Shown here: piece by piece, positions 42,773 to 51,560 of the stretch
Layout: every line of letters begins with the position of its first letter
How positions within the stretch are numbered: position 1 is the stretch's first letter
Origin: Dinoroseobacter sp039192165
GTDB taxonomy: Bacteria > Pseudomonadota > Alphaproteobacteria > Rhodobacterales > Rhodobacteraceae
Reading direction: 5' to 3'
Length of the DNA stretch: 64,000 nt
NCBI GenBank assembly: GCA_039192165.1
Contig: JBCCXD010000009.1
Location: 1-64,000 of the forward strand
Translations under genes and position numbers: made by a program
The notes under the pieces: generated by a model
The model's input: only the letters and a program-made list of their open reading frames with translations
Told to the model about the DNA's origin: nothing
Databases searched by the model: none

Positions 42773-43987
42773 TCAGACAGCCGCTGGCTTTTCCGCTTCG
42801 AACTCGATGGAGGCCTGCTTATCCCCGGCGATCGCGCGTTCGAAGGCGGCAAGACGTTTGTAGATCGACATCAACTCCACGATCGTTGTCCATGACATTA
42901 CCAGAAACTGGAACGAATTCTCGACGCGTTGAAAAGCTCTGAGGATCTGCTGCATCACCCCAAGTGTCACGCCCGCGCTGATGATCGTCGGCCCAAGGGC
43001 GATGTAGGGAATGATCGCACCTGCCTGCAGATAGGAATATCGCACCACGTTGAAGTAAAGGTAATTCAGATAAAGGCGGAAGTAGTTCTTTCGCACATTC
43101 GAAAAAAGCTCGCTTAGTGTCGCCGGGCGGGCCCTTTCTTCGTTGTCTTCGCCAAGAACGAGCTCCTTTCGAAAAGCGGCTTCGACTCTCTGGTTGCGAA
43201 ACTCAAGACCCGGCAAGCGCCAGCCGGCGAGCCCGAGAAGGGCTGTGCCGATGACCGACCAAATGATTGCGACAAAGACCAAAGCTTGTGGGACTTCTCC
43301 CAAAATCGGAAGTTCGGTGACAAACGAAGACAGCCCCCAAAGAATGGGCAAGAACGCGAGAAGGGTCATGATGGCGTCTATGAAGCGTGACCCCAGGGTT
43401 TCCATTATCCTTGCAAACGCCATTGTGTCTTCTTGGATGCGCTGTGAAGCGCCTTCGATATGGCGGATCTTCGGCCATAGGGCCACGTAGTGATCGTTCA
43501 TCGCGGTGCGCCAGCGGAAAACGTAGTGCGAGGTGAAGAACGTAATCACGACGGTCGTGATGATAGAGACCATCGCGATCTTCAGAAACGTCGCAAGCTT
43601 CGCGTAGTAGTCTCCGGCGTCGACGGCGCCCGGTTCCGCAAGCGCCTGTTGGACCATGTCATAGAATGCGCCGAACCATTCGTTTATCATTACGTCGAGT
43701 TGTACCTGGAACCAGGTCACAAACACGATCACAGCCGACCCTGCGACCGACCATCTGGCCCATTTGTGCTTACTGGCGCGCAGCCAGAAAATGGCAAAGG
43801 ACCCATAGCACAGGGCCGTATACTCGTAGAGCCAGACCCGCGCCTGGTCCCATCCAAAGAGTGTTGCCACGCCTGAGAAGCCAGCCCATTGGCTGAACTC
43901 CAAGTGCCAGGAAGCAATGCAGACAATCGCCCAGATTATCGCAGAAAAGACGAAGTATTTTGGGTTTGGGAAAAACGAATGGAACAT
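42773..43987 (-). CDS. sbmA: SbmA/BacA-like peptide transporter
   Basis: 404 aa with about seven to eight hydrophobic segments. Matches SbmA: FFPNPKYFVFSAIIWA at the N-terminus, HYVFRWRTAMNDHY, EGASQRIQEDTM and the C-terminal helix VENSFQFLVMSWTTIVELMSIYKRL (in parts). SbmA imports Pro-rich antimicrobial peptides, microcins and bleomycin using the proton gradient; BacA in rhizobia protects against host peptides. No ABC ATPase domain is fused. It is a single gene. Confidence 0.92.
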   Translation of the reverse strand: MFHSFFPNPKYFVFSAIIWAIVCIASWHLEFSQWAGFSGVATLFGWDQARVWLYEYTALCYGSFAIFWLRASKHKWARWSVAGSAVIVFVTWFQVQLDVMINEWFGAFYDMVQQALAEPGAVDAGDYYAKLATFLKIAMVSIITTVVITFFTSHYVFRWRTAMNDHYVALWPKIRHIEGASQRIQEDTMAFARIMETLGSRFIDAIMTLLAFLPILWGLSSFVTELPILGEVPQALVFVAIIWSVIGTALLGLAGWRLPGLEFRNQRVEAAFRKELVLGEDNEERARPATLSELFSNVRKNYFRLYLNYLYFNVVRYSYLQAGAIIPYIALGPTIISAGVTLGVMQQILRAFQRVENSFQFLVMSWTTIVELMSIYKRLAAFERAIAGDKQASIEFEAEKPAAV

Positions 43988-44176
43988 TTGCGGGACCCTA
44001 AGTGGATGGCTCAGCTTTGGGGGGTGGACAGCGCGACAAGTCCTGGATGGAATTCTCTCGCTTCGGTCTTAGCCCCTATAGGTGGCACATTTCCTCTAAA
44101 GAGTACAAATTGAGTTTGTTTTCCGGCTCCGGCAGAAGCACTTTGAGCCCGTCGATCCCGTTCAACTCTACTCAGT

Positions 44177-44239
44177 TGAAATCGGCACGGTCCACATAGA
44201 GCGCTGCAGTGGTTTTGTGGCCAAGCAGCGCAAAGTGGC
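44177..44239 (-). pseudogene. Possible relic of a tyrosine recombinase C-terminus
   Basis: The minus strand reads SHFALLGHKTTAALYVDR..., ending in a stop shortly after. LGHK followed about 7 residues later by Tyr is the typical C-terminal GH...Y box of phage/transposon integrases. Upstream in this frame no integrase motifs (Arg, HxxR) are seen. Short matches of this kind can arise by chance. Confidence 0.3.
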
Positions 44240-44446
44240 TGTTTCTCCCGAGCGGAAATTGGATACGCATGACATGCTCATGACAGATGAGATCCGAACA
44301 AAATTCGGCGTCAACGACCTACAAAGCCGCTTCAGTGGAAAGCGCCGCACAAAACGCTCCGGATTCTGCTTCTCAGTGGAAAATGGACCAATCAGACAAC
44401 CGTCTGCCTGTATCTGCAACCTTTGGCCCAGGCACTGACCAGCCGC

Positions 44447-44590
44447 GTGATCCGACGCAACCTGCCGATTGTGTTAGGGCTCTTGGTCGCAGCCGCAGCC
44501 ATCGTGCTCGGTATGTTGGCTTTGAGCAGCAGACAACGGGGCGTTCGAAATGATCAGAAGCTCACGGGTCTACTGGCAAACAGAATCTGA
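44447..44590 (+). CDS. Possible small single-helix membrane protein
   Basis: 47 codons from a GTG: MIRRNLPIVLGLLVAAAA, then a hydrophobic run and a polar tail (SSRQRGVRNDQKL). It has one plausible transmembrane helix with an Arg-rich N-terminus. No clear ribosome site and no known family; it could also be the remains of a longer gene. Confidence 0.25.
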   Translation: MIRRNLPIVLGLLVAAAAIVLGMLALSSRQRGVRNDQKLTGLLANRI

Positions 44591-44619
44591 CACTGCTTTG
44601 AAACGACCGGGCACGTTGC

Positions 44620-45819
44620 CTATTGCTCCACCAGATATCTGCTCGAAAGAGGAAGGCTTGCAGCGCCAAGCGCCCTTGCGTCGGCGCCTATTGTCCCTTT
44701 GACGACTGCAGGTCGCTCAAGGCCAGTCATATCGTAGTCTGACAGCCTGTTCTCTACCTCGGAAATGAGCCGTTCCCGTATGGGGGAGGGCATCCAGCCG
44801 TCTATCTTCACGCATTCAAAATCAATTAAGCTGCACGAGGCTGTAATCGCGTGCGCGATGCCGGTTGCGGCGTCTGTGATCCAGTCGTTGAGCAGATCTT
44901 CCCGAATGCTCCAAAGGTCCGGATCCAGCCAGATCGCGCCAGCGGTTTGTCCCGCTTCGACGACCTTGCGCTCAAGCAGATAAAGGCTCGCAACATCGAT
45001 CAGCGAAACGATCTTCCCTGATCGGTCGGGGACAGGCAAAGGACCCAAGGCGCCGGAGTTTCCCCTGCCAGAGAATATGCGGCCATTCAAAACAACGCCG
45101 CCGCCAATAAAGTACCCGATATAGAAGTACAGAAAATCGCGTGGGCCGTCTTGTGGACCGAAGACCAGCTCTGCGCCACAGGCCGCAGTGGCGTCGTTCT
45201 GCAGAAAAATCGGAAACTCAAACTGTTGTTCCAGACTGGCTTTCAGGTTGGCGGTTCTCCAACCGCTCATGGCCTCGGCGGGGACCTGAAGCGTCTGCGC
45301 CCAGTCCCAAAGGAAAAAGGGCATCGCGATGCCCATACCTGCAATGCGAGACCGCTCGGCGCCTGACATCTTCCCGAGGAGACCGTCAATGCTGCCAATG
45401 GCGAAAGCGAGGGTTTCTTCTGGTTTTGGATAGTCGTAGGTCTTGCGATCCCGGGAAATCACGTTGCCCAGAAAATCAGTAAGGACCCGCTCTGCGCTGC
45501 GACGCCCCACTTTAAGCCCAAGAAAGTAGGCACCCTCAGGGTTCAGGCGCATTGGGATAGAGGGTTGTCCAACCCGTCCGCGCACCGGTTCTCCGCGCAG
45601 CAGGATACCCTCGCTTTCTAGCTGTCTCATAATGACAGAAACGGTTTGTGCAGAAAGACCAGACATACGAGCAATCTCTGCCTTCGCGAGGGCTGTGTGT
45701 TTTCTCACAAGGGATAGAACGAGCCGTTCATTATGGGCGCGCATGCCGCTCTGGTTCGTGCCTCGGATGTCCGAAACCCGTTCGCGCTTGTCGTCGGAAT
45801 GCGTCGTCGATGCAGGCAA
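44620..45819 (-). CDS. frcR: ROK-family transcriptional regulator FrcR
   Basis: 399 aa from a TTG at 45819, chosen because GGAGGAAGG lies just upstream. The N-terminal winged helix is AKAEIARMSGLSAQTVSVIMRQ (near 42-64). The ROK sugar-sensing domain has LQNDATAACGAELVFG and YFIGGGVVLNGRI, but the ExGH zinc motif is degenerate (GALGPLPV). Divergent from the fructose ABC operon, matching the FrcR arrangement in Sinorhizobium meliloti. It should bind the inverted repeat at 45862-45899 and respond to sugar. Confidence 0.88.
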   Translation of the reverse strand: MPASTTHSDDKRERVSDIRGTNQSGMRAHNERLVLSLVRKHTALAKAEIARMSGLSAQTVSVIMRQLESEGILLRGEPVRGRVGQPSIPMRLNPEGAYFLGLKVGRRSAERVLTDFLGNVISRDRKTYDYPKPEETLAFAIGSIDGLLGKMSGAERSRIAGMGIAMPFFLWDWAQTLQVPAEAMSGWRTANLKASLEQQFEFPIFLQNDATAACGAELVFGPQDGPRDFLYFYIGYFIGGGVVLNGRIFSGRGNSGALGPLPVPDRSGKIVSLIDVASLYLLERKVVEAGQTAGAIWLDPDLWSIREDLLNDWITDAATGIAHAITASCSLIDFECVKIDGWMPSPIRERLISEVENRLSDYDMTGLERPAVVKGTIGADARALGAASLPLSSRYLVEQ

Positions 45820-45861
45820 GGCCCTTCCTCCCAAGGAGAAAGATGCGAGGAACCCAGAGGG

Positions 45862-45899
45862 CTGTCAATAATAAATAAGAGTGATTTATTTATTGACAG
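45862..45899. promoter_or_regulatory. Candidate FrcR operator: long AT-rich inverted repeat between frcR and frcB
   Basis: Perfect 9-bp arms CTGTCAATA (45862-45870) and TATTGACAG (45891-45899), extended by near-palindromic AT-rich bases. Each arm contains TTGACA, a -35 consensus, one on each strand, so repressor binding would block both promoters. On the minus strand TTGACA is followed 17 bp later by CATCTT, a possible -10. A clear -10 on the plus strand is not evident. Confidence 0.65.
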
Positions 45900-46002
45900 G
45901 TGGCGCGAATCCCGCAACTCTTCGGGCGTGGGCAAGAGGCTTCAACGGCCGATTGCTCTCCTCGCTTCGGCGGGGAAAGGGATATATTGGGAGGAAGAAA
46001 TC

Positions 46003-47028
46003 TTGAAACTTGCAAACCTTGCCGGTGCGTCTGCGCTGGCCCTATCCATCATGGCTGGTGGCGCCTTTGCCGGCGGTCACGACACAACAGTCTGCCTGAT
46101 CACAAAAACCGACACGAACCCCTTTTTCGTGAAGATGAAAGAAGGCGCAACGGCCAAAGCAGAAGAGCTTGGCATGACGCTGAAGGCTTTTGCAGGCAAG
46201 ATCGACGGCGACCATGAAACACAGGTCCAAGCGATCGAAACCTGCATACTTGATGGCGCAAAAGGTATCCTTTTGACAGCATCTGACACATCTTCAATCG
46301 TCCCAGCCGTCCAGCAGGCGCGTGAAGCAGGGCTTTTGGTTATCGCGCTGGATACTCCGCTGAGCCCGATCGACGCCGCAGATGCGACTTTTGCGACCGA
46401 CAATTTCCTTGCCGGACTGCTTATCGGCCAGTGGGCGAAAGCGAAAATGGGCGACGCTGCCGACGATGCGGTGATCGCAACGCTGGACCTGAATGTGAGC
46501 CAACCGACCGTGGATGTCCTCAGAAATCAAGGCTTCTTGCAGGGCTTCGGCGTTGATCTGGCCGACCCGAATGTCATCGGTGACGAAGACGACCCGCGCC
46601 TCGTAGGCAGCGATGTAACCGATGGCAACGAAGAAGGGGGCCGTCGCGCGATGGAAAACCTTCTGGCCAAAAACGCGAACATCAACGTCGTTCACACAAT
46701 CAATGAACCGGCGGCGGCTGGCGCCTATGAAGCGCTGAAGTCTATCGGACGCGAAAATGACGTGCTGATCGTTTCCGTGGACGGGGGCTGCCCTGGTGTT
46801 CAGAACGTATCGGACGGCGTCATCGGGGCCACCTCGCAGCAGTATCCTTTGCTGATGGCTTCACTCGGTGTCGAAGCGGTAAAGGCCTGGGCCGACACAG
46901 GCGAAAAGCCCGAGAACACCCCGGGCAAGGACTTCTTCGACACAGGGGTTGCTCTTGTCACTGATGAGGCCGCCGATGGGGTAGAATCTATCTCTGTCGC
47001 CGAAGGCATGGATCTCTGCTGGGGCTGA
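46003..47028 (+). CDS. frcB: Fructose ABC transporter, periplasmic binding protein
   Basis: 341 aa from a TTG at 46003 with a strong GGAGGAAG site at 45990-45997. The signal peptide is about 24 residues (ending GGAFA). Type I sugar-binding protein fold: TVCLITKTDTNPFFVKMKEGA, VQAIETCILDGAKGILLTASD, VIALDTPLSP, VHTINEPAAAGAYEAL and VSVDGGCPG. The frcB-C-A-K order with a divergent ROK regulator equals the S. meliloti fructose system, which also carries ribose and mannose. Confidence 0.92.
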   Translation: MKLANLAGASALALSIMAGGAFAGGHDTTVCLITKTDTNPFFVKMKEGATAKAEELGMTLKAFAGKIDGDHETQVQAIETCILDGAKGILLTASDTSSIVPAVQQAREAGLLVIALDTPLSPIDAADATFATDNFLAGLLIGQWAKAKMGDAADDAVIATLDLNVSQPTVDVLRNQGFLQGFGVDLADPNVIGDEDDPRLVGSDVTDGNEEGGRRAMENLLAKNANINVVHTINEPAAAGAYEALKSIGRENDVLIVSVDGGCPGVQNVSDGVIGATSQQYPLLMASLGVEAVKAWADTGEKPENTPGKDFFDTGVALVTDEAADGVESISVAEGMDLCWG

Positions 47029-47040
47029 CTTGAGCTCCGA

Positions 47041-47067
47041 GCCGAAGGGCGCGCTGTGCCCTTCGGC
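47041..47067 (+). repeat. Intercistronic hairpin after frcB
   Basis: Perfect 10-bp arms GCCGAAGGGC (47041-47050) and GCCCTTCGGC (47058-47067), loop GCGCTGT, starting 12 bp past the frcB stop. No T-run follows. Hairpins here commonly stabilise the binding-protein mRNA so that it outnumbers the permease and ATPase mRNAs. Confidence 0.7.
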
Positions 47068-47152
47068 ATCTAACTCAGCGACAAATCACGGGTGATCTGC
47101 CACCATAGAGTAGATGACCAAGGCCGCGGCTCCTTTGGGAGGGAGAGATCGT

Positions 47153-48226
47153 ATGTCCAAAGCGAACACGAATACCGAGGACTTTGAGGCGGCCGCGAAA
47201 GGCAGTCCGGAGCAGGTCGCCGAGTTTGACGACCACAACGAGGGACTCGTCGGTAAAATGCAGCATGTCCTGCATGTGAACCCTTCACTGGTCCCGTTGA
47301 TTGTGTTGATCGCGGCGATTGTGATCTTTGGTTTGCTGTTGGGCTCGCGCTTTTTCTCACCCTTTGCCATGACGTTAATTCTGCAACAGGTGCAGATTGT
47401 GGGAATTGTCGCCGCGGCACAAAGCCTCGTTATTCTGACGGCGGGGATCGATCTGAGTGTCGGAGCGATCATGGTGATGTCGTCGGTGGTCATGGGGCAG
47501 TTTACCTTCCGATATGGCCTGCCGCCCACCGTCGCGGTTGCCTGCGGTCTTGCCGTAGGCACGCTTATCGGTGCGATCAATGGCTACCTGGTCAGTCGCT
47601 TGAAGCTGCCTCCATTCATCGTAACGCTTGGAATGTGGCAGATCGTACTCGCCACGAACTTTCTTTACTCGCAGAACGAAACGATCCGTGCGCAGGATAT
47701 CGAAGCAAACGCACCGCTTCTTCAGGTTTTCGGTACGAAATTCAGCATCGGCGGCGCGGTATTCACCGTGGGTGTGGTGTTCATGCTCGTGCTGATCTTC
47801 GGGTTGGCCTATGCGCTCAGGCACACGGCCTGGGGCCGACATGTTTATGCCGTGGGCGATGACCCTGAAGCAGCAGAGCTTTCGGGCGTCAATGTCCACA
47901 AGACCTTGATGTCGGTCTACATGCTTTCAGGGCTGATCTGTGCCTTCGCCGGTTGGGCGCTGATTGGCCGGATCGGCTCTGTCTCCCCGACCTCAGGACA
48001 ACTTGCCAACATCGAAAGCATAACGGCTGTTGTGATCGGCGGCATCTCTCTGTTTGGGGGACGCGGCTCCATACTCGGGTCGTTGTTCGGAGCGCTTATC
48101 GTCGGTGTCTTCACGCTAGGCCTGAGGCTTCTTGGCGCGGACGCGCAATGGACCTTCTTGCTTATCGGCGTTCTCATTATCGCTGCGGTTGCAGTGGATC
48201 AGTGGATCAGAAAGGTGTCTGGATAA
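47153..48226 (+). CDS. frcC: Fructose ABC transporter permease
   Basis: 357 aa from the ATG at 47153 with GGGAGGGAG at 47138-47146. A polar N-terminal 45 residues is followed by eight to ten hydrophobic segments of the RbsC/FrcC family: ILTAGIDLSVGAIMVMSSVV, PPFIVTLGMW, GDDPEAAELSGVNV and TAVVIGGISLFGGRGSILGS. Forms a homodimer in the inner membrane. The stop TAA overlaps the frcA ATG (TAATG). Confidence 0.95.
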   Translation: MSKANTNTEDFEAAAKGSPEQVAEFDDHNEGLVGKMQHVLHVNPSLVPLIVLIAAIVIFGLLLGSRFFSPFAMTLILQQVQIVGIVAAAQSLVILTAGIDLSVGAIMVMSSVVMGQFTFRYGLPPTVAVACGLAVGTLIGAINGYLVSRLKLPPFIVTLGMWQIVLATNFLYSQNETIRAQDIEANAPLLQVFGTKFSIGGAVFTVGVVFMLVLIFGLAYALRHTAWGRHVYAVGDDPEAAELSGVNVHKTLMSVYMLSGLICAFAGWALIGRIGSVSPTSGQLANIESITAVVIGGISLFGGRGSILGSLFGALIVGVFTLGLRLLGADAQWTFLLIGVLIIAAVAVDQWIRKVSG

Positions 48227-49011
48227 TGTCGGATCAAACTCCTGTTGTTCAGGGTCGCGGCCTTGTGAAACGCTACGGTCACGTCACTGCGATTGACCAT
48301 TCGGACTTCGAGCTTCGGCAGAATGAAATCCTCGCAGTGATCGGAGACAACGGCGCGGGCAAGTCTTCCATAGTGAAAGCCATCTGCGGCGCGACAATAC
48401 CCGATGAAGGCGAAATTCTGATCGAGGGCAAACCGGTTAATTTCACCTCGCCGATCGATGCACGAAACATGGGCATTGAGATTGTTTACCAGCAGCTCGC
48501 AATGTCGCCCGCGCTATCAATCGCCGACAATATGTTTATGGGACGCGAGATCCGAAAGCAGGGCTTTATGGGAAAGTACTTGCGGAAACTGGATCGCCCG
48601 GCGATGGAGAAATTTGCCCGCGAAAAGCTCACTGAGCTTGGCCTGATGACTGTCCAATCGATCAATCAGGCGATCGAAACGCTGTCAGGGGGGCAAAGGC
48701 AAGGCGTTGCCGTTGCGCGCGCGGCAGCCTTTGCGTCCAAGTTTATCATCATGGATGAACCAACTGCGGCGCTCGGCGTAAAGGAAAGCCGCCGGGTTTT
48801 GGAACTGATCCAGGATGTGAAAGCGCGGGGTATTCCTATCATTCTGATCAGTCACAACATGCCCCATGTTTTTGAAGTCGCCGACCGTATTCATATCCAT
48901 CGGTTGGGCAAGCGGCTGTGCACCGTCGATCCAAAGGATATTTCCATGTCCGATGCCGTCGCATTGATGACCGGAGCTATGACGCCGGAGGAAGCAGGCG
49001 TTGCAGCATGA
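48226..49011 (+). CDS. frcA: Fructose ABC transporter ATPase
   Basis: 261 aa, a single nucleotide-binding domain rather than the duplicated 500-aa RbsA type, as in FrcA. Walker A GDNGAGKSS, signature LSGGQRQG, Walker B FIIMDEPTAAL and H-loop LISHNM are all intact. It overlaps frcC by 1 bp and frcK by 4 bp, so translation of the four genes is coupled. Confidence 0.95.
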   Translation: MSDQTPVVQGRGLVKRYGHVTAIDHSDFELRQNEILAVIGDNGAGKSSIVKAICGATIPDEGEILIEGKPVNFTSPIDARNMGIEIVYQQLAMSPALSIADNMFMGREIRKQGFMGKYLRKLDRPAMEKFAREKLTELGLMTVQSINQAIETLSGGQRQGVAVARAAAFASKFIIMDEPTAALGVKESRRVLELIQDVKARGIPIILISHNMPHVFEVADRIHIHRLGKRLCTVDPKDISMSDAVALMTGAMTPEEAGVAA

Positions 49012-49691
49012 GCTCTTGCTCGATGGAACAGGATGTTGAACAGGTCCTCGACCTGATTGCGGCGCGACGCCCAAAGACCGGTCGTACAATTATAGCTATT
49101 GCGGGACCTCCGGCATCGGGAAAGTCGACACTTGCGGAGGCAGTCGTCCTCCGCCTGAATGCAAAACGAGAGTCGTCGGTTCCTGGTGCAGTTTTGCTGC
49201 CGATGGACGGATATCACCTCGACAACCGGTTGCTGGAAGCGCGGGGGCTCTTGCGAAAAAAGGGGGCGCCGGAGACATTCAACGCGCGAGACTTCTGCGA
49301 CGCGGTGCTGCGTTTGAAATCCACAAACGAGGAGACGTTCCACCCAAGGTTCGATCGGCAAATGGATCTTGCCATTGCGAATGCGATCGCGATTCACCCC
49401 GAAACGCCGGTGGTGATCGTTGAGGGGAACTACTTGCTGCTGCGAGCGGAGCCCTGGGCCGGTTTGCACGCGGAGTATACAGCGACTGTCTTTGTGTGCC
49501 CCAAAATGGATCAGCTCAAGGACCGGCTTAAGCAACGCTGGATCAGGCACGGCTATGATCCTGACGCTGCTGCGCAGCGTGCATCAGCCAATGATCTGCC
49601 AAACGCCGAACTCGTTTTCGCTGAAAGCGCACCCGCCGATTTGCACCTGACCCAAGACTACGGGGAACCCGGCGTGCGCTATGCGTTCTGA
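49008..49691 (+). CDS. frcK: FrcK-like kinase
   Basis: 227 aa from the ATG at 49008 overlapping the frcA stop. P-loop kinase of the uridine kinase/pantothenate kinase-like fold: Walker A GPPASGKST (33-41), LLPMDGYHLDN, and VVIVEGNYLLL. In S. meliloti FrcK is the last frc gene and was proposed to be a sugar kinase. The resemblance to nucleoside/pantothenate kinases means the true substrate is open. An imperfect hairpin (49688-49726) follows the stop. Confidence 0.88.
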   Translation: MSSCSMEQDVEQVLDLIAARRPKTGRTIIAIAGPPASGKSTLAEAVVLRLNAKRESSVPGAVLLPMDGYHLDNRLLEARGLLRKKGAPETFNARDFCDAVLRLKSTNEETFHPRFDRQMDLAIANAIAIHPETPVVIVEGNYLLLRAEPWAGLHAEYTATVFVCPKMDQLKDRLKQRWIRHGYDPDAAAQRASANDLPNAELVFAESAPADLHLTQDYGEPGVRYAF

Positions 49692-49759
49692 CCCCAGCGA
49701 TCCCGAGCTACACCGGTCTGGGTCAGATGCAGCAAAGTAGATGTGAAGGAATGGCAAAG

Positions 49760-50755
49760 ATGGAGAAGCGGGAAGTTGGTCGAACGGGGTTGTTCATCGA
49801 CACGCTTGGCTTGGGCGGAGCCCCACTTGGTGGTAACTTCGTGGATCTTGAAACACGACAAGCAGAGGAACTGGTTCAGGCCGCAAAAGACGCCGGGATA
49901 GGCTATTTTGATACGGCGCCCTGGTATGGCTTTGGTCGATCTGAGCGGGTCATGGGCGATGTCCTGAGGGGAACGGACCACGTGTTGTCGGATAAGGTTG
50001 GCCGGCTACTAAAACCTGGTGCCGCCGAGAACCCTTTGCAGTTCGGAATGGTCGATCCGCTGCCTTTCCACGTGGTCTATGACTATAGCTACGATGGCAT
50101 CATGCGCGCATACGAAGACAACCTTCACCGGTTGGGTCTGGACCGCATAGACATTCTTTTGGTCCACGACATTGGCGAGATGCAGCATGGCAAAGAAAAT
50201 GTCAGGCATTTTGCCGACTTGAAGCGTAGCGGATATCGGGCGTTGGACGAGCTGCGCACGGCGGGTGCGGTGAAAGCAATCGGGATAGGGGTCAACGAAA
50301 ACGCTGCATGTATGCAGGCGCTGGACATCGGCGAGTGGGATGTTTTCCTGTTGGCGGGCCGCTATACGCTTCTTGAACAGACGTCTCTAGAAGAGCTCTT
50401 TCCCGCCTGCGAGGCGGTTGGCACAAGCATTATTTGCGGTGGTCCATTTAACTCGGGGATTCTCGCCGGTCGCGACACTTGGAACTATGCACAGGCACCG
50501 CATGACGTGGTCTCGAAAGTTCGGGAAATCGCAGAAGTAGCGCGCCTGTTTTCGGTTCCGCTCGCTGCGGCCGCGCTCCAGTTCCCTTTGGCAAACCGGA
50601 CCGTGACATCAGTCATTCCAGGACCTCGCGACCGGGCTGAGCTGATGCAGATTCTGGACTGGTTCACGACAGAGATCCCAGCCGCATTCTGGGAGAGTTT
50701 GAAAAGAAAAGGCCTGGTCGCTGAGAATGCGCCAATTCCATCTAAACCCCTCTAG
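49760..50755 (+). CDS. Aldo/keto reductase (sugar dehydrogenase-like)
   Basis: 331 aa from the ATG at 49760; the ATG at 49751 abuts the AAGGA site directly, so the later start is better spaced. AKR tetrad: Asp and Tyr in FDTAPWYGFGRSE, Lys in LSDKVGR and His in LLVHDIGE. Related proteins include L-fucose/D-threo-aldose 1-dehydrogenases and pyridoxal dehydrogenase. Its position directly behind frcBCAK suggests it oxidises the imported sugar, as an inference. Confidence 0.88.
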   Translation: MEKREVGRTGLFIDTLGLGGAPLGGNFVDLETRQAEELVQAAKDAGIGYFDTAPWYGFGRSERVMGDVLRGTDHVLSDKVGRLLKPGAAENPLQFGMVDPLPFHVVYDYSYDGIMRAYEDNLHRLGLDRIDILLVHDIGEMQHGKENVRHFADLKRSGYRALDELRTAGAVKAIGIGVNENAACMQALDIGEWDVFLLAGRYTLLEQTSLEELFPACEAVGTSIICGGPFNSGILAGRDTWNYAQAPHDVVSKVREIAEVARLFSVPLAAAALQFPLANRTVTSVIPGPRDRAELMQILDWFTTEIPAAFWESLKRKGLVAENAPIPSKPL

Positions 50756-51010
50756 AACAGATGTGTGCAGGTGTGTTGGGGCGAGGACCAATTTCACATT
50801 TAAGCAGCTGTCCTTCGCTGCGCGAGTTTGCTTCTGAAAGGGGGGGTGCTGACCTTGTCCTCGAAGCCGACAGCGCGCGGGTCTGCTTTTTCTGGATAGA
50901 CAGAGAGTGTTGACGGATGCAGAAGCACTGCATTGAAGCGCCAGAGCTTGCGGCCAGCTCAAATTGGCCACACGATCCCGGCGCAAAGCGCATTGCCAAG
51001 GAGACAAGAA

Positions 51011-51472
51011 ATGTCAGATCGGAACTTTGAGCCTATGACCAAAGCGGAGGTTGTCGCGGCGCAGAGAGCTTGGGCAAAGTATGTTACCGAAAAGGACGTC
51101 GACCATCTACTTGAGCTCTACGATTTTGGAGATCCCGACGAACCACTGCTATTCAAACCGACTCTGGCAGATGTCATCCGCCTCGATCGCGAAGGCGCGC
51201 GCGCTTACTTTGTTGGAGGTGACCCGAACTTCCCCGACGACCACGGGTTCCTAAATCGCGGTTGGAAGAAAGTGGAGTTCCAAAGCGCAGTAGGCCCCAT
51301 CCTCAAAGCCGGCGGTCTTGGGTACAAGGACATGGGTCACTACACATTTGTCGATGCTGAAGGAAATGCCACCCGGGCGGACTACACGTTTGCGTACCAC
51401 AAGCTGGACGGGCGTGTTTTGATTTCTTTGCACCACTCTTCGCTGACTTGGTTCCCGCCGGTCGAAACATAA
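51011..51472 (+). CDS. SnoaL/NTF2-like protein
   Basis: 153 aa from the ATG at 51011 with AAGGAGAC at 50998-51005. Cystatin-like alpha+beta fold pattern: VAAQRAWAKYVTEKDVDHLLELY at the N-terminus, DMGHYTFVDAEGNATRADYTFAYHKLDG and VLISLHHSSLTWF at the C-terminus. Such proteins bind or isomerise small molecules; no catalytic residue can be assigned. It follows the aldo/keto reductase after 255 bp, perhaps with its own promoter. Confidence 0.78.
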   Translation: MSDRNFEPMTKAEVVAAQRAWAKYVTEKDVDHLLELYDFGDPDEPLLFKPTLADVIRLDREGARAYFVGGDPNFPDDHGFLNRGWKKVEFQSAVGPILKAGGLGYKDMGHYTFVDAEGNATRADYTFAYHKLDGRVLISLHHSSLTWFPPVET

Positions 51473-51560
51473 TTCGCGCCCGGCGTTCAGGTCTTGCACA
51501 ATTGCAGCCTTTCAGTCGACCGATATTTGAATGTCGTCGGGCGCTGATCGCTGAAAACAG

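Larger units (their letters stand above)
43988..44619. other. 632-bp region without an intact recognisable gene
   Basis: Open frames at 44217-44553 look like no family. On the minus strand, 44238-44180 would read HFALLGHKTTAALYVDRA and then stop, which resembles the last residues of a tyrosine recombinase around its catalytic Tyr. A 47-codon GTG frame at 44447-44590 encodes one hydrophobic helix. The stretch looks like decayed accessory DNA between sbmA and the frc cluster. Confidence 0.4.
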
